A program made the translations under genes and the position numbers. Under the pieces are notes generated by a model that had not been told where the DNA came from, made no database searches, and saw nothing but the letters and a program-made list of their open reading frames with translations. Shown here in pieces: positions 1 to 7,382 of a stretch of DNA of 31,751 bases (position 1 is the stretch's first letter; each line of letters opens with the position of its first letter). Source of the DNA: VAZQ01 sp040510815 (GTDB lineage: Bacteria; Pseudomonadota; Alphaproteobacteria; Rhizobiales; Xanthobacteraceae); assembly GCA_040510815.1 (NCBI GenBank), contig JBEVIH010000028.1, positions 1 through 31,751 of the forward strand, written 5' to 3'.

Positions 1-137
1 TCGGCGCAATCGCCGGACCGGGCGGCGCGCTGGCAGGGGCGGCTACGGGCGGCTCCATGGGCGCCCTGATCGGCCTCGGTTGCTCTGCTCGCGGCCGCGG
101 TTTTGTGCAGAGGCCGGTCGGGTTCCCGCGGCCTTAA
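1..137 (+). CDS. Glycine-zipper-like protein, C-terminal fragment (5' end outside window)
   Basis: An open frame enters from the left edge (codons in phase with position 3) and stops at TAA 135-137. The visible 44 residues begin with Gly/Ala-rich spacing (GAIAGPGGALAGAATGGSMG), typical of glycine-zipper segments that pack in membranes or on the periplasmic side. They end in a short basic tail rich in Arg, Gly and Pro. No start, signal peptide or other domain is visible, so the family cannot be fixed. The composition is unlike a random shadow frame, but with so little sequence this remains a moderate call. Confidence 0.45.
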   Translation, partial: GAIAGPGGALAGAATGGSMGALIGLGCSARGRGFVQRPVGFPRP

Positions 138-227
138 CAGGACCTTAGCCGTGCCGACCCTGTCGCCGCCCTCATGAACTCCGGTTGGAGTTTGGCGACT
201 TTTTTTCATGGACCCATCGAATTTCGC

Positions 228-256
228 TTGACATTCGTATAGGGATGCTGTATACG
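228..256 (+). promoter_or_regulatory. Near-consensus sigma-70-type promoter
   Basis: TTGACA at 228-233 and TATACG at 251-256 are separated by exactly 17 bases. Transcription would start near 262-264. The first thing downstream is a GC hairpin with a T-run (about 281-310), so most transcripts would be only about 45-50 nt unless readthrough occurs. The HNH gene starts at 504. Confidence 0.55.
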
Positions 257-280
257 GCGAAATGGTATCGGGATTTTTGC

Positions 281-310
281 GCCCGCCGGCTCCCGCCGCG
301 CGGGTTTTTT
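281..310 (+). terminator. Intrinsic terminator-like hairpin
   Basis: CCCGC (292-296) pairs with GCGGG (300-304) across a three-base loop. An alternative pairing uses GCCCGC at 281-286. The stem is followed directly by six T (305-310). It sits about 45 bases after the predicted start of the promoter at 228-256, so it could end a tiny RNA or act as an attenuator. Confidence 0.5.
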
Positions 311-503
311 GCTGCCGGAGAGCCCTCGTTCGGCCCCCGGACCTAGGCCCCCAACATCGCTCTTAAAGACGGTCATCCGGAGCGCGACCGGCCCTCGGCC
401 GCCACGCCTCGCAGGACGATGAGCCGTGCCGCCATCCACGGCGGCGGTCGCCGGGCGATTTCACCGACGATTTCACCATTGGGACTGGCGGAGGGAAACA
501 GGC

Positions 504-1001
504 ATGGTTTCCCGCCAGACCATTTGGAGAAGAAAGCGATGCGCCGAAGACCCGGAATATCAAGACAAAGGACGTGCGCGCTGTCGCGCCTGGTGGGCAG
601 CAAACAAGGACGAGTACAACGCGCGCCGACGGACTAAACAACACAAGCGCTATGGCATTTCGGACGAGGAGTACCAGGCGCTCTTGGCACGCCAAGGCGG
701 CGTTTGTGGAATCTGCAAGAAGAAGCGTCGCCCGCTCTGCGTCGACCATTGTCACATCACCGGCAAGGTGCGCGGCCTGCTTTGCCACAAATGCAATCTC
801 GGCCTCGGCCACTACGATGACGATCCGGTCCTCACGCGGGCGGCGACGGCCTATCTTGAGGCTTCGCTACGCGACCCGGTGGCGACAGGGCCCCGGCGAA
901 AGCGGCGTAGGCGCGCTCCGCGTCGTGGAGCACAGCGGCGATGCGCGCCTCCTCGCGGTCGGCGGCAAAGGCCTTCTTCGCGCGCCCGACGGCACTCATA
1001 G
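504..1001 (+). CDS. HNH endonuclease of the recombination endonuclease VII family
   Basis: The product is 165 aa. ATG 504 is preferred over an in-frame ATG at 426 because GGAGGG (490-495) lies 8 bases upstream. The core at about residues 50-120 matches the endonuclease VII-type HNH fold. It has Cys68 and Cys71 (CGIC), the catalytic VDHCH at 80-84, and Cys94/Cys97 (CHKCN), which with the first pair would hold a structural zinc. Such enzymes are frequent in phages and as stand-alone genes in alphaproteobacteria, where their substrates are mostly unknown. From about residue 128 the protein becomes a run of Arg and Pro (RRKRRRR), unlike the family. This tail may be read in a frame that was not originally coding, for example after a small indel. 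The gene sits just upstream of the Pho box and is probably not part of the phosphate operon. Confidence 0.75.
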   Translation: MVSRQTIWRRKRCAEDPEYQDKGRARCRAWWAANKDEYNARRRTKQHKRYGISDEEYQALLARQGGVCGICKKKRRPLCVDHCHITGKVRGLLCHKCNLGLGHYDDDPVLTRAATAYLEASLRDPVATGPRRKRRRRAPRRGAQRRCAPPRGRRQRPSSRARRHS

Positions 1002-1330
1002 TCGCGCATCCAAGCGGCGTTTACAGAGGTCGTCGGCGGAACTTCAGTTACCTACCGAGATTCCACCACCAGACAGAATAGTTCAGTCGTCTCAATCCGT
1101 TGCGCCGTCATCCAACTGTCATCGATCCATCATAGAACGATGACATGAGACGCGTAGGGATGCCCGCAGCCCCGGACCGTAACCACGAGTGGGAGTATCA
1201 AGCCGGTCAGCCGGGGCGTGTCGCTGGCTCAAACGCCACGAATAGCAACCAAGGACGACATAGCGACCAGAGCCGCGGGTCATGGCCCGGGACGGCTCGG
1301 CTTTTGGTTCCCAACAAACAGGAGAGAGCC
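1002..1330 (+). other. Leader and regulatory region of pstS
   Basis: The stretch holds the Pho box (1105-1133) and a leader of about 190 bases. An open frame continuous with pstS starts at ATG 1145, but its 62 residues are polar with no conserved look and precede a complete signal peptide, so it is treated as untranslated leader. No other gene is seen. Confidence 0.5.
1105..1133 (+). promoter_or_regulatory. Pho box (PhoB-binding direct repeats)
   Basis: Three 7-base units spaced by 11 bases: CCGTCAT (1105-1111), CTGTCAT (1116-1122) and the weaker CCATCAT (1127-1133). The consensus PhoB half-site is CTGTCAT with 4-base AT-rich spacers; the spacers here are CCAA and CGAT. The site lies about 200 bases upstream of pstS, the expected PhoB target, and phoB itself is the last gene of the operon. 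This predicts induction under phosphate limitation and autoregulation. Confidence 0.8.
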
Positions 1331-2380
1331 TTGCAGGTGTTCCGAACACTGACCGCAGCCGCCTTCATCGGCGCTGCCGCATTCGCGCCCGCCGTTGCCG
1401 CCGACATCTCCGGCGCCGGCGCCACCTTCCCCTATCCGATCTACGCCAAGTGGGCCGACGCCTATAAGAAGCAGACCGGCGTTGGCATGAATTACCAGTC
1501 GATCGGCTCGGGCGGCGGCATCAAGCAGATCCAGGCCAAGACCGTGACCTTCGGCGCCTCCGACATGCCGCTCAAGGCCGCCGAACTCGACAAGGCCGGC
1601 CTGATCCAGTTCCCGATGGTCCTGGGCGGGGTGGTGCCGGTGATCAACGTCGAGGGCGTCAAGTCGGGCGACCTCACGCTCGATGGTCCGACGCTCGCCA
1701 GGATCTTCCTCGGCGAGATCAAGACCTGGAACGACGCCGCGATCCAGAAGCTCAATGCCGGCGTGAAGCTGCCGCCGCAGCCGATCGTGGTCGTCCATCG
1801 CTCGGACGGCTCCGGCACGACCTTCCTGTTCACCGACTATGTGTCGAAGGTCAGCGCCGACTGGAAGAGCAAGGTCGGCGCCAACACCGCGGTGGAATGG
1901 CCGGTCGGCATCGGCGCCAAGGGCAACGAGGGCGTCGCCAACAACGTCGGTCAGACCAAGGGCTCGATCGGCTATGTCGAGTATGCCTATGCCAAGCAGA
2001 ACAAGCTGACCTCCACCAAGATGATCAACAAGGACGGCAAGACGGTCGCTCCGACCGCCGAGGCGTTCATGGCCTCGGCCGCCAGCGCCAACTGGGAAGG
2101 CACGCCCGGCTTCGGCGTCGTCCTCACCAACGAGGCGGGCGCCGCCTCCTGGCCGATCGCGGGCGCGACCTTCATCCTCATGCACAAGCAGCCGCAAGAC
2201 CCGACGGTCGCCGCCGAGGCGCTGAAGTTCTTCGCCTGGGCCTACGCCAAGGGCGGCAAGATGGCCGAGGATCTCGATTACGTGCCGATGCCGGCCCCGG
2301 TCGTCAGCGCGGTGCAGAAGGTCTGGAGCAGCCAAGTCAAAGATGCGTCCGGCAAGCCGCTGTTCGCGGCGACCAATTGA
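1331..2380 (+). CDS. pstS: Phosphate ABC transporter periplasmic binding protein PstS
   Basis: The product is 349 aa with a TTG start at 1331, supported by AGGAG (1320-1324) six bases upstream and by a signal peptide that begins right there. A GTG at 1337 is the alternative. The signal peptide ends at AVA before residue 24. The mature protein opens with the family motif SGAGATFPYPIY and carries IGSGGG and HRSDGSGTTFLFTDY, the segments that wrap phosphate. PstS captures inorganic phosphate in the periplasm and delivers it to PstC/PstA. It is the first gene of pstSCAB-phoU-phoB, directly under the Pho box. A 10-bp hairpin downstream (2396-2422) probably protects or partly terminates the pstS message, which would favour excess binding protein over permease. 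Confidence 0.95.
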   Translation: MQVFRTLTAAAFIGAAAFAPAVAADISGAGATFPYPIYAKWADAYKKQTGVGMNYQSIGSGGGIKQIQAKTVTFGASDMPLKAAELDKAGLIQFPMVLGGVVPVINVEGVKSGDLTLDGPTLARIFLGEIKTWNDAAIQKLNAGVKLPPQPIVVVHRSDGSGTTFLFTDYVSKVSADWKSKVGANTAVEWPVGIGAKGNEGVANNVGQTKGSIGYVEYAYAKQNKLTSTKMINKDGKTVAPTAEAFMASAASANWEGTPGFGVVLTNEAGAASWPIAGATFILMHKQPQDPTVAAEALKFFAWAYAKGGKMAEDLDYVPMPAPVVSAVQKVWSSQVKDASGKPLFAATN

Positions 2381-2395
2381 GACTGATGTCGATTG

Positions 2396-2422
2396 GGAGG
2401 AGGCGCCCCCGCCGTCTCCTCC
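2396..2422 (+). other. pstS-pstC intergenic hairpin
   Basis: GGAGGAGGCG (2396-2405) pairs with CGTCTCCTCC (2413-2422), ten pairs with one G-U and a 7-base loop. Only TTAT follows, so it is not a clear intrinsic terminator. It is better read as an RNA-stabilising 3' structure for pstS or a site of partial termination within the operon. Confidence 0.6.
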
Positions 2423-2533
2423 TTATCCACTGCCCGGAGCACCCAAGAATAAAACCGAAAAAGATGCCTTGTGCGGCCGCCCGGAGGCCGCTTGATTGGC
2501 TCTCCAAACCCCACCAAGCAGGGAGAGCCGTGG

Positions 2534-3550
2534 ATGCAACCCGCCGGGAGGCGATCGGTGGTCGACGTAGCGCTGCACGGCAATGTCGTCGGGACCCATG
2601 AGAAGCTCAGCCGCGCCCGGGTGCTGGGCCGGCTGCGCTTGGGCGATGCCGCCTACCGCGTGCTGACCCGTTCCGCCGCGATCGGCGTCCTGATCCTGCT
2701 CGGCGGCGTCATCGTCGCGCTCTTCGCCGGCGCGCTGCCGGCATTGCAGGCCTTCGGCTTCGACTTTCTGATCGAGCAGCGCTGGAACCCGGTCACCGAG
2801 AAGTTCGGCGCACTCGCCCCGATCTACGGCACCCTCGTCACGTCGTTCATCGCCATGCTCATTGCGGTCCCGGTGGGATTGCTGATCGCGGTGTTCCTCA
2901 CCGAGCTGTGTCCGATTTGGCTGCGGCGCCCGATCGGCACCGCGATCGAGCTGCTCGCCGGGATTCCCAGCATCATCTACGGCATCTGGGGGCTGTTCGT
3001 GTTCGCGCCGTTCCTGCAGGAGACCTTGCAGCCGTTCCTGATCACCGTCTTCGGCCACGTGCCGGTCCTGTCCGCGCTGTTCGCGGGTCCGCCCTACGGG
3101 ATCGGCGTGCTGACCGCGGGCCTGATCCTGGCGATCATGGTGCTGCCGTTCATCACCTCGATCTCGCGCGACGTGTTCGACGCGGTTCCGCCGGTGCTCA
3201 AGGAAGCGGCCTACGGGATGGGCTGCACCACCTGGGAGGTGGTGCGCCACGTGGTGCTGCCCTATGCGCGCGTCGGCGTCATCGGCGGGGTGATGCTGGG
3301 GCTGGGCCGCGCGCTCGGCGAGACCATGGCAGTGACCTTCGTGATCGGCAACGCCCACAAGATTTCCGCCTCGATCATCGCCCCCGGCACCACCATCTCG
3401 GCGACCATCGCCAACGAGTTCACCGAGGCGGTCGGCGACCTCTACACCTCGTCGCTGATCGCGCTCGGGCTCATTCTCTTCCTCATCACCTTCATCGTGC
3501 TCGCGGCCGCGCGCTACCTGCTGCTGCGGATCGAGCGGCGGATCGGGTAG
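2534..3550 (+). CDS. pstC: Phosphate ABC transporter permease PstC
   Basis: The product is 338 aa. ATG 2534 is preceded by AGGGAG (2520-2525); an ATG at 2471 in the same frame lacks such a site. After a cytoplasmic N-terminus of about 45 residues come about six membrane segments, the first near residues 46-70 and others around 95-122, 138-160, 187-210, 244-270 and the last before the basic C-terminal end. The cytoplasmic coupling loop VLKEAAYGMGCTTWEVVRHV (about 221-240) is the EAA motif that contacts the ATPase. With PstA it forms the inner-membrane phosphate channel. It stands 150 bases after pstS and 4 bases before pstA. Confidence 0.95.
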   Translation: MQPAGRRSVVDVALHGNVVGTHEKLSRARVLGRLRLGDAAYRVLTRSAAIGVLILLGGVIVALFAGALPALQAFGFDFLIEQRWNPVTEKFGALAPIYGTLVTSFIAMLIAVPVGLLIAVFLTELCPIWLRRPIGTAIELLAGIPSIIYGIWGLFVFAPFLQETLQPFLITVFGHVPVLSALFAGPPYGIGVLTAGLILAIMVLPFITSISRDVFDAVPPVLKEAAYGMGCTTWEVVRHVVLPYARVGVIGGVMLGLGRALGETMAVTFVIGNAHKISASIIAPGTTISATIANEFTEAVGDLYTSSLIALGLILFLITFIVLAAARYLLLRIERRIG

Positions 3551-3554
3551 CGCC

Positions 3555-4397
3555 ATGACCGCTCTCTATGCCTCGCGCCGCCGCCGCAACAGTATCGCGA
3601 TGGGCCTGTCGTTGGGCGCCACGCTGCTCGGGCTCGGCTGGCTGGTGGTGATCCTCGGCGTGCTGCTGTGGGAAGGATTGAGCGGGCTCTCGCTCGCGGT
3701 GTTCACCGAGATGACCCCGCCGCCCGGCTCCGACGGCGGCCTGCTCAACGCCATCGTCGGCAGCCTGATAATGACCACCTTGGCGGTGCTGCTCGGCACC
3801 CCGATCGGCATCCTTGCCGGCACCTATATGGCCGAGTACGGCCGCTACGACTGGCTGACCACGGTCGTGCGCTTCATCAACGACATCCTGCTCAGCGCGC
3901 CGTCGATCGTGGTGGGCCTGTTCATCTACGAGGTGATGGTCGCCCCGATGGGGCACTTCTCCGGCCTGGCCGGCGCGGTCGCGCTCGCGGTGATCGTGAT
4001 CCCGGTGGTGGTGCGCACCACCGAGGACATGCTGCTGCTGGTGCCTATTACGTTGCGCGAAGCCGCGGCGGCGCTCGGCCTGCCGCGCGCGGTGATCATC
4101 ATGCGCATCAGCTACCGCGCCGCGAAGGCCGGCATGGTCACCGGGGTGCTGCTCGCGATCGCCCGCATCAGCGGCGAGACCGCGCCGCTCCTGTTCACCG
4201 CGCTCAACAACCAGTTCTGGAGCACCAACCTCAACGCGCCGATGTCGAGCTTGCCGGCGGTGATCTTCCAGTTTGCGCTCTCGCCCTACAAGGACTGGCA
4301 GAAGCTGGCCTGGACCGGCGCTCTGATCATCACCTTCACCGTGCTCGCGCTCTCGATCGTTGCGCGTGCGCTTTCCGCATCGAGAAAACAGTCATGA
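3555..4397 (+). CDS. pstA: Phosphate ABC transporter permease PstA
   Basis: The product is 280 aa, normal for the family. ATG 3555 lies four bases after the pstC stop. Hydrophobic segments lie at about residues 17-40, 66-92, 108-130, 137-157, 190-212 and near the end. The coupling loop around 168-188 reads LREAAAALGLPRAVIIMRIS, the EAA motif. Together with PstC it makes the membrane channel for phosphate. The stop codon overlaps the pstB start (ATGA at 4394-4397), implying translational coupling with the ATPase. Confidence 0.95.
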   Translation: MTALYASRRRRNSIAMGLSLGATLLGLGWLVVILGVLLWEGLSGLSLAVFTEMTPPPGSDGGLLNAIVGSLIMTTLAVLLGTPIGILAGTYMAEYGRYDWLTTVVRFINDILLSAPSIVVGLFIYEVMVAPMGHFSGLAGAVALAVIVIPVVVRTTEDMLLLVPITLREAAAALGLPRAVIIMRISYRAAKAGMVTGVLLAIARISGETAPLLFTALNNQFWSTNLNAPMSSLPAVIFQFALSPYKDWQKLAWTGALIITFTVLALSIVARALSASRKQS

Positions 4398-5209
4398 ATG
4401 TCGCCTCGGTCGCCGTTCCCACCGTCGCCCACGCGCCGAGCAGCACCGCCGGCCTGGCCGAAAAGATCTCGATCCGGAATCTTGACTTCTATTACGGCGC
4501 CAGCAAAGCGCTCAAGGACATCAACATCGCGCTCTACGAGAACAAGGTCACCGCCTTCATCGGGCCGTCCGGCTGCGGCAAGTCCACCCTGCTGCGGGTG
4601 CTCAACCGGATGTACGACCTCTATCCCAACCAGCACGCCGAGGGCGAAGTCCTGTTCGACGGCGAGGACATCCTCTCCCCGAAGCAGGATCTCAACCTGC
4701 TGCGAGCGCGCATCGGCATGGTGTTCCAGAAGCCGACCCCGTTTCCGATGTCGATCTACGAGAACATCGCGTTCGGCATCAGGCTCTACGAGAAGCTTCC
4801 CAAGTCGGAGCTGGAGGGCAGGGTGGAGAATTCGCTGCGGCGCGCGGCGCTGTGGGACGAGGTGAAGGACAAGCTCGGCGCCAACGGGCTGAGCCTGTCG
4901 GGCGGCCAGCAGCAACGGCTGTGCATCGCGCGCACCGTCGCCATCAAGCCCGAGGTGATCCTGTTCGACGAGCCGTGCTCGGCGCTCGATCCGATCTCGA
5001 CCGCCAAGATCGAGGAGCTGATCGACGAGCTCAAGGAGGACTACACGATCGTGATCGTGACCCACAACATGCAGCAGGCCGCGCGCGTCTCCGACTTCAC
5101 CGCGTTCATGTATCTCGGCGAGCTGATTGAATTCGGATCGACCAGCAATATGTTCACGGCGCCGCACGACCGGCGCACCCAGGACTACATCACCGGCCGC
5201 TTCGGTTGA
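4394..5209 (+). CDS. pstB: Phosphate ABC transporter ATP-binding protein PstB
   Basis: The product is 271 aa. The start ATG 4394 overlaps the pstA stop. Walker A is GPSGCGKST (residues 57-65), the signature is LSGGQQQRL, and Walker B leads into LFDEPCSALDP, followed by the switch histidine in VTHNMQQA. The segment RMYDLYP after Walker A is characteristic of PstB rather than other importers. It hydrolyses ATP on the cytoplasmic face to drive phosphate uptake through PstC/PstA, and in the family it also relays the transporter state to PhoU. About 25 extra N-terminal residues precede the ABC domain, which is common in this order. Confidence 0.96.
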   Translation: MNVASVAVPTVAHAPSSTAGLAEKISIRNLDFYYGASKALKDINIALYENKVTAFIGPSGCGKSTLLRVLNRMYDLYPNQHAEGEVLFDGEDILSPKQDLNLLRARIGMVFQKPTPFPMSIYENIAFGIRLYEKLPKSELEGRVENSLRRAALWDEVKDKLGANGLSLSGGQQQRLCIARTVAIKPEVILFDEPCSALDPISTAKIEELIDELKEDYTIVIVTHNMQQAARVSDFTAFMYLGELIEFGSTSNMFTAPHDRRTQDYITGRFG

Positions 5210-5237
5210 GCCCGGCGGATCAAGCGGAGTGGCAAGG

Positions 5238-5972
5238 ATGGCAGCCATGATGAACGAGCACACCGCCAAGGCCTTCGACATCGACCTGCAGGAGATCACC
5301 CGCATGGTCGCCGAGATGGGCGGCCTTGCCGAGAAGCAGGTCGCCGATGCGGTCGGCGCGCTCGCCCGGCGCGACGCCGACCGCGCCAAGCGCGTGGTCG
5401 AGATCGACGCCAGCGTTGACGCCCTGCAGCAGGAAATCGAGGAAAAGGCCGTGCTCACCATCGCGCGCCGCCAGCCGATGGCGGTCGACCTGCGCGAGGT
5501 CGTGAGCGCGTTGCGGGTCGCCAACGACCTCGAGCGCATCGGCGACCTCGCCAAGAACATCGCCAAGCGTGCGGTGCTCACCGGCGATTTCCATCCGCAG
5601 AAGCTGATCCGCGGCGTCGAGCACATGGCGGCCCTGGTGCTCGGCCAGCTCAAGAGGGTGCTCGATAGCTATGCCGGCCGTGACCTGGTCACGGCGATGA
5701 TGGTGTGGAAGGGCGACGAGGAGATCGACGCCATGTGCACCTCGCTGTTCCGGGAGCTGATCACGTATATGATGGAGGACGCGCGCAACATCACCTTCTG
5801 CATCCACCTCATGTTCACCGCCAAGAATATCGAGCGCATGGGTGACCACGCGACCAACATCGCCGAAACCGTCTATTTCATGATCGAAGGCCATCCGATC
5901 GCCGACCAGCGTCCGAAGGGAGACACCACGACCATTGCCGGCATCGAAGAGCTGAGGAGCCCGAGCGGATGA
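5238..5972 (+). CDS. phoU: Phosphate signalling regulator PhoU
   Basis: The product is 244 aa. ATG 5238 is chosen because GGAG (5226-5229) is 8 bases upstream; ATGs at 5247 and 5250 are possible. The protein is all-helical with two internal repeats, each holding the metal-binding pattern E/D-x3-D-x3-N: NDLERIGDLAKN (about 96-107) and KNIERMGDHATN (about 196-207). PhoU links the Pst transporter to the PhoR sensor and keeps PhoB inactive when phosphate is plentiful. Its stop overlaps the phoB start (ATGA, 5969-5972), so negative regulator and activator are translated together. Confidence 0.95.
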   Translation: MAAMMNEHTAKAFDIDLQEITRMVAEMGGLAEKQVADAVGALARRDADRAKRVVEIDASVDALQQEIEEKAVLTIARRQPMAVDLREVVSALRVANDLERIGDLAKNIAKRAVLTGDFHPQKLIRGVEHMAALVLGQLKRVLDSYAGRDLVTAMMVWKGDEEIDAMCTSLFRELITYMMEDARNITFCIHLMFTAKNIERMGDHATNIAETVYFMIEGHPIADQRPKGDTTTIAGIEELRSPSG

Positions 5973-6670
5973 AGCCCAATATCCTGATCGTCGAGGACGA
6001 GGAAGCGCTCACCGAGGTGCTGCGCTACAACCTCGAAGCGGAGGGTTACGAGGTGGAGACCGTCGCGCGCGGCGACGAGGCCGATGTCCGGCTCAAGGAG
6101 CGCATGCCCGATATGGTCATCCTCGACTGGATGCTGCCGGGCCTGTCCGGCATCGAGCTGTGCCGGCGGCTGCGCACGCGCCCGGAGACCCGGCAACTGC
6201 CGATCATCATGCTCACGGCGCGCGGCGAGGAGAGCGAGCGGGTGCGCGGGCTTGCGACCGGAGCCGACGACTACATCGTCAAGCCGTTCTCGGTTCCCGA
6301 ATTGAGCGCCCGGGTGCGCGCGCTGCTGCGCCGCGCCATCCCGGAGCGGGTCGCGGACGTGCTCTCCTTCGGCGACATCGAGGTCGACCGCGAGAAGAAG
6401 CGCGTCTCGCGCAGCGGCCGCGTGGTCGATCTCGGGCCGACCGAATACCGGCTGCTCGAGTTCCTGATGGAGCGGCCCGGCCGCGTGTTCTCGCGCGAGC
6501 AGCTGCTCGACGGGGTGTGGGGCAGCGACATCTATATCGACGAGCGCACCGTCGACGTCCATGTCGGGCGGCTGCGCAAGGCGATCAACCGCGGCCACGC
6601 CGCCGACCCGATCCGCACCGTGCGCGGCTCGGGCTACGCGCTGGATGATCGCTTCGGCAAGACCGTCTGA
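5969..6670 (+). CDS. phoB: Phosphate regulon response regulator PhoB
   Basis: The product is 233 aa, starting within the phoU stop. The receiver domain (about 1-120) has acidic residues at 9-11, the phosphoacceptor Asp53 in VILDWMLPG, and the conserved Lys in VKPFSVPEL. An OmpR-type winged helix follows (about 130-228), with TEYRLLEFLMERPGRVFSRE and the recognition helix region ERTVDVHVGRLRKAI. PhoB binds Pho boxes such as 1105-1133 and activates transcription. The usual partner kinase PhoR is not in the window, although in Bradyrhizobium it commonly precedes pstS. Confidence 0.95.
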   Translation: MKPNILIVEDEEALTEVLRYNLEAEGYEVETVARGDEADVRLKERMPDMVILDWMLPGLSGIELCRRLRTRPETRQLPIIMLTARGEESERVRGLATGADDYIVKPFSVPELSARVRALLRRAIPERVADVLSFGDIEVDREKKRVSRSGRVVDLGPTEYRLLEFLMERPGRVFSREQLLDGVWGSDIYIDERTVDVHVGRLRKAINRGHAADPIRTVRGSGYALDDRFGKTV

Positions 6671-6709
6671 CTCGACGGTCGTCCCCGCGCAGGCGCCAAG
6701 ATAGCTCCA

Positions 6710-6768
6710 CGTGTCCCGGGCGAGTGAAGCGAGCGCTCTTGCGCGAGCGGAACGAGACCCGGGACCCA
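6710..6768 (-). repeat. Intergenic palindromic repeat, copy A
   Basis: Read on the minus strand it begins TGGGTCCCGGGTCTCG, has the core CGCGCAAGAGCGC and ends GGGACACG. Copy B at 6819-6863 on the plus strand shares both ends and the core, with about 14 bases missing. The pair forms a long inverted repeat between phoB and gcrA, which converge here. It may act as a bidirectional terminator and resembles short dispersed repeats of Hyphomicrobiales. Confidence 0.7.
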
Positions 6769-6818
6769 GCGCAAGAATCGCGAAGCGCATCGTTGGGACA
6801 CACTCGCCGTGTGGCTCC

Positions 6819-6863
6819 TGGGTCCCGGCTCTCGCGCGCAAGAGCGCGCTCGGCCGGGACACG
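6819..6863 (+). repeat. Intergenic palindromic repeat, copy B
   Basis: Begins TGGGTCCCGGCTCTCG, core CGCGCAAGAGCGC, ends CCGGGACACG. It is an inverted, shortened copy of the unit at 6710-6768. It ends 12 bases before the gcrA stop codon on the opposite strand. Confidence 0.7.
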
Positions 6864-6875
6864 CACGGGGCCGGA

Positions 6876-7382
6876 CTACCCCCGGAACGGCGGCGGGGGG
6901 CGCCGGTCGCGGCGCAGGTTGGCCGGCTGGTAGGCGACGCGCGAGTGATAGGCGCAGTAGGGCAGGCCGGTCGCCGGCAGGCCGCCGCAGAAGAAGAATT
7001 CCGCGGTGCCCGGATCGCCGATCGGCCAGCGGCAGGTCAGCTCGTTGAGCTCGAGCAAGGTGCGGCGCTGGCCGAGCGGGATGATGTTGTCGATCAGCTC
7101 CGGCTCGGGCTCGACCTCGAGCTCATAGGCGTGCGCCAGCGCTGTGTTGCCGCGCATGGCGGGGCGCGAGACCCGCAGCATGTGCGAATGGGCGCGCGCC
7201 TTGCGCGGCCGCGGCGCGGAGGAGGAGGGCGACTTGGCGCGGCCCGAAAGGCCCAGCCGGTGCACCTTCCCGATCACCGCATTGCGGGTGATGCCGCCCA
7301 GCTCCGCGGCGATTTGACTCGCCGACAAGCCGTCAGCCCACAGCTTCTTCAGCATCTCGACGCGTTCGTCGGTCCAAGTCAT
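6876..7382 (-). CDS. gcrA: GcrA family cell-cycle regulator
   Basis: The product is 168 aa. ATG 7380-7382 is chosen because the canonical N-terminus MTWTDERVEMLKKLW begins there; a longer frame to 7433 adds non-conserved residues. Residues 1-45 form the helix-turn-helix of GcrA (SASQIAAELGGITRNAVIGK). A basic, Ser/Pro-rich linker follows, then the conserved C-terminal part with LTCRWPIGDPG and GLPYCAYHSRVAYQP. In Caulobacter GcrA binds sigma-70 polymerase and activates promoters carrying GANTC sites methylated by CcrM, during S phase. A GAATC site (7426-7430) lies about 44 bases upstream of the start. It converges with phoB across the repeats at 6710-6863. Confidence 0.93.
   Translation of the reverse strand: MTWTDERVEMLKKLWADGLSASQIAAELGGITRNAVIGKVHRLGLSGRAKSPSSSAPRPRKARAHSHMLRVSRPAMRGNTALAHAYELEVEPEPELIDNIIPLGQRRTLLELNELTCRWPIGDPGTAEFFFCGGLPATGLPYCAYHSRVAYQPANLRRDRRPPPPFRG

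Larger units (their letters stand above)
138..503. other. Gene-free stretch before the HNH gene
   Basis: Apart from the promoter at 228-256 and the hairpin with T-run at 281-310, I see no supportable gene here. Open frames on either strand are GC-driven shadows without a ribosome binding site or recognisable composition. A GGAGGG at 490-495 serves the HNH start at 504. Confidence 0.5.

Noticed and set aside
1145..1330. N-terminal extension of PstS from ATG 1145
   Set aside because: It would bury the signal peptide behind 62 polar residues, and the TTG at 1331 has a good ribosome binding site.
1280..2335. Long minus-strand open frame opposite pstS
   Set aside because: Its product is rich in Arg, Gly, Asp and His with no domain, the usual antisense shadow of a GC-rich gene; pstS on the plus strand is certain.
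2423..3556. Minus-strand open frame of 377 codons opposite pstC
   Set aside because: Charged low-complexity antisense of hydrophobic membrane segments; no start signal and no known fold.
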